Translations under genes and position numbers: made by a program
From: Hoplostethus atlanticus
Lineage: Eukaryota > Chordata > Actinopteri > Trachichthyiformes > Trachichthyidae
Assembly (NCBI GenBank): GCA_034670405.1
Contig: JAXDDX010000063.1
Span: forward strand, 626,501 to 690,500
Direction: 5' to 3'
DNA: 64,000 nt
The notes under the pieces: generated by a model
Seen by the model: the letters and a program-made list of their open reading frames with translations, nothing else
Database searches by the model: none
Told to the model about the DNA's origin: nothing
Shown: positions 57,883 through 64,000 of the stretch, piece after piece
Layout: every line of letters starts with the position of its first letter
How positions within the stretch are numbered: the first letter of the stretch is position 1

Positions 57883-60800
57883 TCAAGATTCAAGATTCAA
57901 GAAGTTTAATTGTCACATACACACACGAGGTGTGTAGTGAAATGCAAAGTGGCAATGCTTAGCAGAAATGTGCAAAATAACAGGTTCACACTATTTACAA
58001 TAACCAGCACAATATTTACAATGTCAGTTTTTTTTTAAGAGCTCTATATAAAAAACAACACAATATTTACAATAAGAGCACATATGTATAAAACAATATA
58101 GTAAAAAAAGGGAAAATTGTATGTATAATATAATATGAATTATAAATTATGTGTAGTCTTTACCTAAGTGTGTGTGTGTGCATAAGAGGGGCAGTGTGTG
58201 TGTCTTGGTGGGGGCCCTGGTGAGGTCAGAGTTCACAGTCCTGATGGCCTGAGGAAAGAAACTCCGTCTCAGTCTCTCTGTTTTGGCAGCGTGACTACGG
58301 AGGCGCTTGCCTGACCGCAGCAGCTGAAACAGTCCGTTGTTGGGGTGGTGAGGATCCTTCATGATCCTGCAGGCTCTGGTTCTGCACCTCCTGGTGTACA
58401 AGTCCTGCAGGGTGGGGAGTGTAGTTCCAATAGTGCGCTCAGCCGAACGCACTACTCTCTGCAGAGCCTTCCTGTCCTGAGAGGAGCTGCTGCCAAACCA
58501 GGCAGTGATGCTTCCTGTCAGGATGCTCTCCACAGCTCCAGAGTAGAAGGACTGAAGGATCCTCCGGGAGACTTTAAATTTCCTCAGTTGCCTGAGGTGG
58601 TAAAGGCGCTGCCTCGCCTTTCTCACCAGAGTGTCAGTGTGTGTGGACCATGTGAGATCTTCGGTGATGTGGACTCCCAGGTATTTATACCTGCTCACCC
58701 TCTCCACAGTATTCCCATTAATCCCCAGTGGTGAGTACGTCCTCTGTTGTTGTGTCCTCCTAAAGTCCACAATCAGCTCCTTAGTTTTGGTGACATTCAG
58801 GAGGAGGCTGTTGTCCTGGCACCAGAGTGACAGATCAGCAACTTCCTCCAGGTAGGCCTTCTCGTCGTTGTTGGAGATCAGGCCCACCACCACTGTGTCA
58901 TCCGCAAACTTAATGATGGTGTTGGAGCTGAACCTGGCCACACAGTCATGTGTGTACAGGGAGTACAGTAGGGGGCTGAGGACGCAACCCTGGGGGGATC
59001 CTGTGTTCAGGGTGAGGGGGTTGGAGGTGTGTCTACCCACCCTGACCACCTGGGGCCTGGCGGTCAGGAAGTTCAGGATCCAGGCACACAGGGGGGTGTT
59101 CAGTCCCAGCTCCATCAACTTGCCAGCCAGTCTGGTGGGGACTATGGTATTGAAAGCTGAACTATAGTCAATGAACAGCAGTCTCACATAGCCCCCCTTC
59201 CGGCTGTCCAGATGAGAGAGTGTGGTGTGCAGTACCTGGGAGACAGCATCATCCGTGGATCTGTTGGGACGATAAGCAAACTGCAGCGGGTCCATGGAGC
59301 AAGGGAGGAAGGCGCAGATGTAGTCCTTTATCAGCCTCTCGAAGCATTTCATGACCACCGAGGTGAGGGCCACCGGTCGGTAGTCATTCAAGCATGCTGG
59401 AGAAGCATTCTTGGGCACAGGGACAATAGTGGATCTCTTGAAGCAGGCGGGGACCACAGACTCAGCCAGGGAGATGTTGAATATAGTGGTGAACACTGGA
59501 GCTAGCTGATTAGCACAGGTCTTCAGTACTCGCCCAGATATGCCATCCGGACCAGCAGCTTTCCTGGTGTTCACCCTCGTCAGAGCCCTCCTCACACTGT
59601 GCTCGGTCACAGAGAGTGTGTGTTCATCCCCAGCGGTAGAACTCACTCCGGCTGCGCTAACGGTGATGTTGTTAGCCGGCGAGCTAGCGCTGTTGTTGCT
59701 AGCCTCAAACCGTGCATAGAATGAGTTCAGGTCCTCCGCTAGGGATGCGTCGGCACTCACAATTGCGGGGGGTCTGCCCTGGTAGTCCGTTATAGTCCGT
59801 AGCCCCTGCCATAGGCGTCTGGTGTCGCGCTGCTCCATCTGCGACTCCACTCTGTCCCTATACCTCCTCTTGGCCTCCTTCACCGCCCTTCTCAGTCCAT
59901 AGGACACTGCCTTGTGCTCGTCCATGTTGCCGGATACAAGACCGGAGTTATAGGCAGCAGTGCGGGCGTTCAAAGCGTCGCGGATGGATTTATCAACCCA
60001 CGGTTTTTGGTTAGGAAAGGACCTAACTTTCACCGTGGGGATGATGGTGTCCACTAGCGTTGCTATGAAGCTCGTTACTACTTCCGTAAACTCACTGACG
60101 TCCCTGGAACTGGATTGGAACATGTCCCAGTCGACGTCACGCAGAGCGTCCTGTAGCTCAGCCTCTGATTGGTCAGACCACCGCTTTACGTCCCTCGTCA
60201 CTACCGCTTCCCGTGCTATCCTTTGTTTATACTCCGGTAGCAGGAAAATGGCGGCATGGTCTGATTTGCCGAACGGAGGGAGAGAGACAGCCTTGTAGCC
60301 TCTCTTGAACGGCGTATAGCAGTGGTCCAACGTTCTTTCCCCTCTGGTAGCAGATGAAAGTTCGGCATGACTTTTTTTAGGTTCGCCCTATTAAAGTCCC
60401 CAGCCACCACCATAGCCGCGTCGGGATGCTTGTTCTGATGCCGACATAACACATCATGTAGGTCCGATAGTGCTACGTCGGTGTCCGCTTGTGGTGGTAT
60501 GTAGACGGCTGTGGTGATGACCGAGCTGAACTCCCGGGGAAGGTAGAATGGACGGCATGAGATAGTCAGATGTTCCAGGTTCGACGAGCAGGAACGAGAA
60601 AGAGTCTTAATGTCCTTGGGGTTGCACCACTTGTTGGTCATGAAGCAAACCCCTCCACCCTTAGATTTGCCAGACTCTTCCGTTCTATCCGCACGGAAAA
60701 CAGAGAAGGACTCGGTTGGGCATATGACTCGATCCGGCACCAGCGGGGTCAGCCATGTTTCCGTCAGACAAAAGACGTTACAATCCCTCATGTCCCGTTG

Positions 60801-61212
60801 GAATCTTATCCCCGCCCTAACATCATCCAACTTATTATCCAGAGACTGGACGTTAGCAAGAAGGATGCTGGGCAGAGGTGGACGGTGGGCTTGAACTCTC
60901 AGTCTGTTCCGAATTCCGCTCCGTTTTCCCCGATGTTTCCTCCTTCGTCTCCCCGTAGGTGAGTCTCCACTGTTGTTGTTGTGGCTCGCTCGTACTATCT
61001 CTGCCGGCCACGCTGGGTCGATGGGAAAAGTGGACAAAAACCTTTGTTTTGCGCAAAAGTTTATGTCCAAAAGTGTGCTGCGTTCGTATGATGTTAGTGC
61101 CGATGTGTTTGAGCAAAAAAAGATATTAAAAACAAACACAAAAACTAAAAAAACGCACAATCTCCGCAGAGCTACCACGATGGCGTCTAGACACGGCCGC
61201 GCCATCTTCATC
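57883..61212 (-). mobile_element. LINE copy C (Rex1/CR1-like), longest copy
   Basis: Tail TTCAAGATTCAAGATTCAAG at the plus-strand left end. The 5' end lies near GCCATCTTCATC at about 61201-61212. It extends about 100 bases further 5' than copy A, including an ATG with a hydrophobic N-terminal stretch. It is nearly identical to copy A over the coding region. It inserted upstream of the hAT-C transposase, in the same orientation. Confidence 0.9.
58147..61211 (-). pseudogene. LINE-C endonuclease/RT, broken by a 13-bp deletion
   Basis: The 5' part (61211-60350) carries the endonuclease start: [20 protein letters not shown] and [11 protein letters not shown]. At about 60353 a 13-base deletion relative to copy A (AGCACATTACGTG lost after CTTTCATC) shifts the frame. 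The 3' part is open from 60330 for 727 codons, with GKSDHAA, the whole RT including [12 protein letters not shown] and FADDTVVVG, and the C-terminus. A 3-base loss in the NNKW region is also present. The break lies within the endonuclease, so the copy should not be autonomous. Its upstream Met and MKMARPCLDAIVVALRRL stretch may show the true start of the family protein. Confidence 0.85.
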
Positions 61213-61436
61213 TAGTAGTAGTAATGCAACTATAATAATAACAATATAATAACTATAATAATAACTATAAGAACTATCAAATAGCCTGTGAAGTAAAAGC
61301 TTAAAGTTGTTTTGTTGTGGTTTTATTTTGTACTTGATTCAGTTTTTGCCATTTTTTGCTCTAGGGTTAGTTGTGTGTTTATGTTTATATGGCTTGACTC
61401 CTGTGTCTCCTGGCTCCTGCACCTGCAGTACGACGT

Positions 61437-61550
61437 TCAGTGAGTGATACGTTCACTGACCACAGTACATTCAGTGAAGGATTCACACTGAACATGCACC
61501 GTTCCCTCGCAAATTGTCGCAATGAGAGGATCAGACAGTCACGCATTTTC
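61437..61550 (+). repeat. direct repeat in hAT-C, right copy
   Basis: Partner of 54345-54480, same orientation, a few substitutions. Confidence 0.9.
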
Positions 61551-61969
61551 TCAAACTGCGGGTTTTATACACTACTTGTTACATGCTGTGTCCTACTGTA
61601 CGTGAGTTGTTGCGGTGGCAATTTAGCAAAGTAAAAAAAACAAAAACGTTTTCTCCGGGGTACACTTGAACACAACACACCCGTAGTCTCCCTCCGTCGC
61701 TGCTGCCTGCTACTACAGCTGCATTGGTGAGTCTCACTCTCTCATTACTGCCAGCCTAACGTTTTAAGTTTGTTTATCTGGAAACTAAATCTGTTAAAAC
61801 AATGGGGAGGTGTGTGTTTATGTTTATGTGACTTCACTCCTGGAGAAAACGGTTGCCATGAAAGTGTATCCCTCTCAGAGGACAATGATTCAGGAGAGTG
61901 AGTGATTCAGGCGGTAGGCGACTCGGCGCAGTCGGCGGTCTCTCCCTCCCTGCAGCGGCTCGCTGGCTC

Positions 61970-61986
61970 TGCTGCGCGCGCGCGCT
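61970..61986. repeat. (CG)n-like run
   Basis: CTGCGCGCGCGCGCTGC in a GC-rich patch near the right end of hAT-C. Confidence 0.8.
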
Positions 61987-62114
61987 GCTGACAGCTCAAC
62001 TGAACTGGTAAACGAACGAAATCACTTGATGAAGTGATTCGGTTCAGTACGTTCACTTAAAAGATTCGTTCAAAAGAACGAATCGTTCGCGAACGACACA
62101 ACACTAGAAGGTGG

Positions 62115-62530
62115 TGGAATACTACCAAAGTAATTACTTAATGTGACTTGCTTCTTGGACATTTTGATGAATGGATGAAAATCCTAAAACCAGAGAAAAA
62201 TGTAAGCAAGTTGTAATGTAAACTAGTTGTAACGAAAGCTAACTATTTGCTGGAGCTAAAGGTTTAACCTTGCTAACTTGGAAAAAAAACACTTAATCAA
62301 GAATGAAGGCTAAATGTTACACGATTAACAACTGATTATTAACGTTTGTCATAATGGTTATCTTACCAGTGATGTATGGAGAAAATCCTGATGTTTCAGT
62401 ATGTAACTGTGTCCCAAAAATGCCAAAAATGTTGGTACGCAAAAGCGCCTCTTTCCGTATTATCTGCTGCGCATCATTTATTTTGACCACGCATGCGCAC
62501 CTGCACACCAGTTATGTGCACACCTGGGTA
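62115..62530. other. unassigned
   Basis: No coding or repeat structure recognised. Confidence 0.4.
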
Positions 62531-62539
62531 TAAGGTGGA

Positions 62540-62880
62540 CACCATACCATTAGATTCTCTTTTCGTAACAATCAACTCATGAAGTGGATGTATGGGCAAG
62601 GGGTACCCAATACCCAAATGGGAATATTTGCAGGCAAAGAGATAGTCTTGGCAGCCTTGTTTAATGGCAAAAGGGCAGATTTTGACCAATTGACTTGGAA
62701 TCCCGATAAAGCCCCAAACTCATCTAACATTGATAAAAGGTGTGTGGTAGATTGTGATGGATCTTCAAGAAAACTAGTACGTCGTTGGCATAAAGCGCCA
62801 GGTGATGTTGAGTGCCTTGAATAGAGATGGGTTTTGTTGCCTGGGGATCTATACGGAATCACCAGTTATGACCTTCACAC
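62540..62880 (-). pseudogene. L1-like reverse transcriptase fragment
   Basis: The minus strand reads KPISIQGTQHHLALYANDVL then VF. After a one-base frameshift it continues LEDPSQSTTHLLSMLDEFG, ALSGFQVNWSKSALLPLN and ANIPIWVLGTPC. This is the palm of an L1-type RT around its active site. The usual YADD reads YAND, so a catalytic aspartate is lost. Both ends are missing. Dead fragment. Confidence 0.7.
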
Positions 62881-64000
62881 TAAGGTGGACGATATTCTGC
62901 TTGCCTACCCAATTTAGCAGCACAAGATTCTGAATCCTTAGGTCAAAGGCGAGGGGCACTCGTCCAGCTTCTAACTGTTTTCTATCCTGAAGCCTTCCCT
63001 ACTACCACCCTGTGTGCACTCTTACAGGCCTATGTAAAAATACAGCATAAGGCCGCTTCAGTTAACAACAGCTGCCCTCTAAACGCAACACTGTTGATGT
63101 GGTTGCTGGAATTTAAGCTTTTAAACAGCAAGTATACTTTTGCTGTAAAGGGAATGTTACTTTGCGAGTATAGGACAACCGATTAGAACCTTCGTCTATG
63201 AACCTGACTTAGCCACACAATCACTGATTATTTTACATCACTATAAGGAGAGGCATAATACCCCCTACCGGGGCGCTACTACCCATAGCAGAAGATAAAC
63301 TACTAGAGAAACAAGTACTTTAAGTGCAGGTAAAGTATTTATTTAAGCTTTAGCAGTCAATCAACGAGTCAAAAATAACACTGAGTACAAAGAATCAAAT
63401 AGTAATAATTTTGAGAGAGAGAGATAAGGTTTTTCTCACCTAACCTATTCCTCTGTACGAACCAGGAGGGTTCGGAGGGAGTGAAGCCAAAACCGTTCTA
63501 AGGCAATAAGCGCCTCAGAGTCTTGATCAAATCTTCAGTGCTCTTCAATGTTGAATGATTCCCCTTGAATGGCTCCCCGACATTTTGTCTTTTTGCCTCT
63601 ATCTTTATACTATTTCTCTCTCCCTCCTACATGACATTTACCAATCATGTTACAACAAATCACCCATCAATCATCAGTTCACCAATCATATTACAATCTT
63701 CTGTCAGTGATATCATTTCTAGTTACATGTGCATTCGTCTTCTCCTAATTTGGTCTTCCTCTTCCCGATCACGTCGATCTTCCGATTGCAGGTTACTCCC
63801 CGTTGCTGCTGGAAAGTACCAGATTTCCCAAGACTTGTCGATCAGCTCTTTTACTTCCCTTTTTTGCCTGACCATCTGTTGTTTGTCCCAACTTTTAAAC
63901 TTGATCATGCTTAATCATGCTGACACGGCTCTTCATCTTGTGACTTTTATGCTTAGCTCATGGTTCAGTAAATTTCCACTTGGTGGTGGCCTTAGAGGCC
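62881..64000. other. unassigned
   Basis: Short GAGAGAGA run at 63414-63424 and otherwise no recognised feature. Minus-strand frames near 63723-63908 are short and lack motifs. Confidence 0.4.

Larger units (their letters stand above)
54024..62106 (-). mobile_element. hAT-C, 8.1 kb, 8-bp TSD GAAGGTGG
   Basis: GAAGGTGG is duplicated at 54016-54023 and 62107-62114. The left end is TAGTGATGGGCATGG; the right end read on the minus strand is TAGTGTTGTGTCGTTCG. GATTCGTTC/GAACGAATC words fill both subterminal regions. It contains a two-exon transposase and, 5' of it, LINE copy C; without the LINE it is about 4.75 kb. It has two internal direct-repeat pairs (listed separately). The ends resemble hAT-A. 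Confidence 0.9.

Overview
This window looks like vertebrate, almost certainly teleost fish, genomic DNA. It is AT-rich, full of CA/GT and TTA microsatellites, and crowded with fish-type transposable elements: RTE/Rex3-like and Rex1/CR1-like LINEs, an L2-like LINE, tRNA-derived SINEs, PIF/Harbinger and hAT DNA transposons, and solo LTRs. I found no bacterial-style operon, CRISPR array, rRNA gene, intact tRNA gene or convincing intact host gene. The species cannot be told from the sequence.

Region by region. 1-5.7 kb: mostly unassigned DNA, a probable solo LTR carrying a TTA-flanked MITE, and a strong hairpin. 5.7-13.9 kb: a broken, minus-strand, multi-exon locus from what I take to be a multi-copy fish family (a C2H2-like upstream part and a PB1-like downstream part). 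It is split by two solo LTRs, a hAT element and a LINE, each with matching target duplications, plus a MITE fragment. 14-21.5 kb: an orphan SANT/Myb exon, two SINEs (one split by a 1.4-kb element), inverted-repeat elements and microsatellites.

21.5-33.5 kb: a nest of transposons. A tRNA-derived SINE is split by an 11.5-kb Harbinger element. That element has an apparently intact transposase and an opposed SANT/Myb partner gene. One hAT (hAT-A) sits inside an exon of the partner gene, and a second (hAT-B) sits in its intron. hAT-B has its own transposase cut near the C-terminus by a LINE. A MITE sits in the target duplication at the right edge. 33.5-35.1 kb: tandem repeats and a roughly 970-bp minisatellite. 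36-45.2 kb: LINE fragments (L2-like and a truncated Rex1-like copy), microsatellites and a 1.4-kb hAT (hAT-D).

46.2-53.4 kb: a 7.2-kb element with about 640-bp inverted terminal repeats and a 6-bp target duplication. It is interrupted by a solo LTR, a Harbinger remnant and an almost complete RTE/Rex3-like LINE with a 12-bp target duplication. 54.0-62.1 kb: an 8.1-kb hAT (hAT-C) with an apparently intact two-exon 667-residue transposase and a near-complete copy of the same LINE found in hAT-B. 62.5-64 kb: a decayed L1-like reverse transcriptase fragment and unassigned DNA.

Family names rest on remembered protein and terminal-repeat patterns, not on a search. The target-site duplications, terminal repeats, exon junctions and interruptions were read directly from the sequence.
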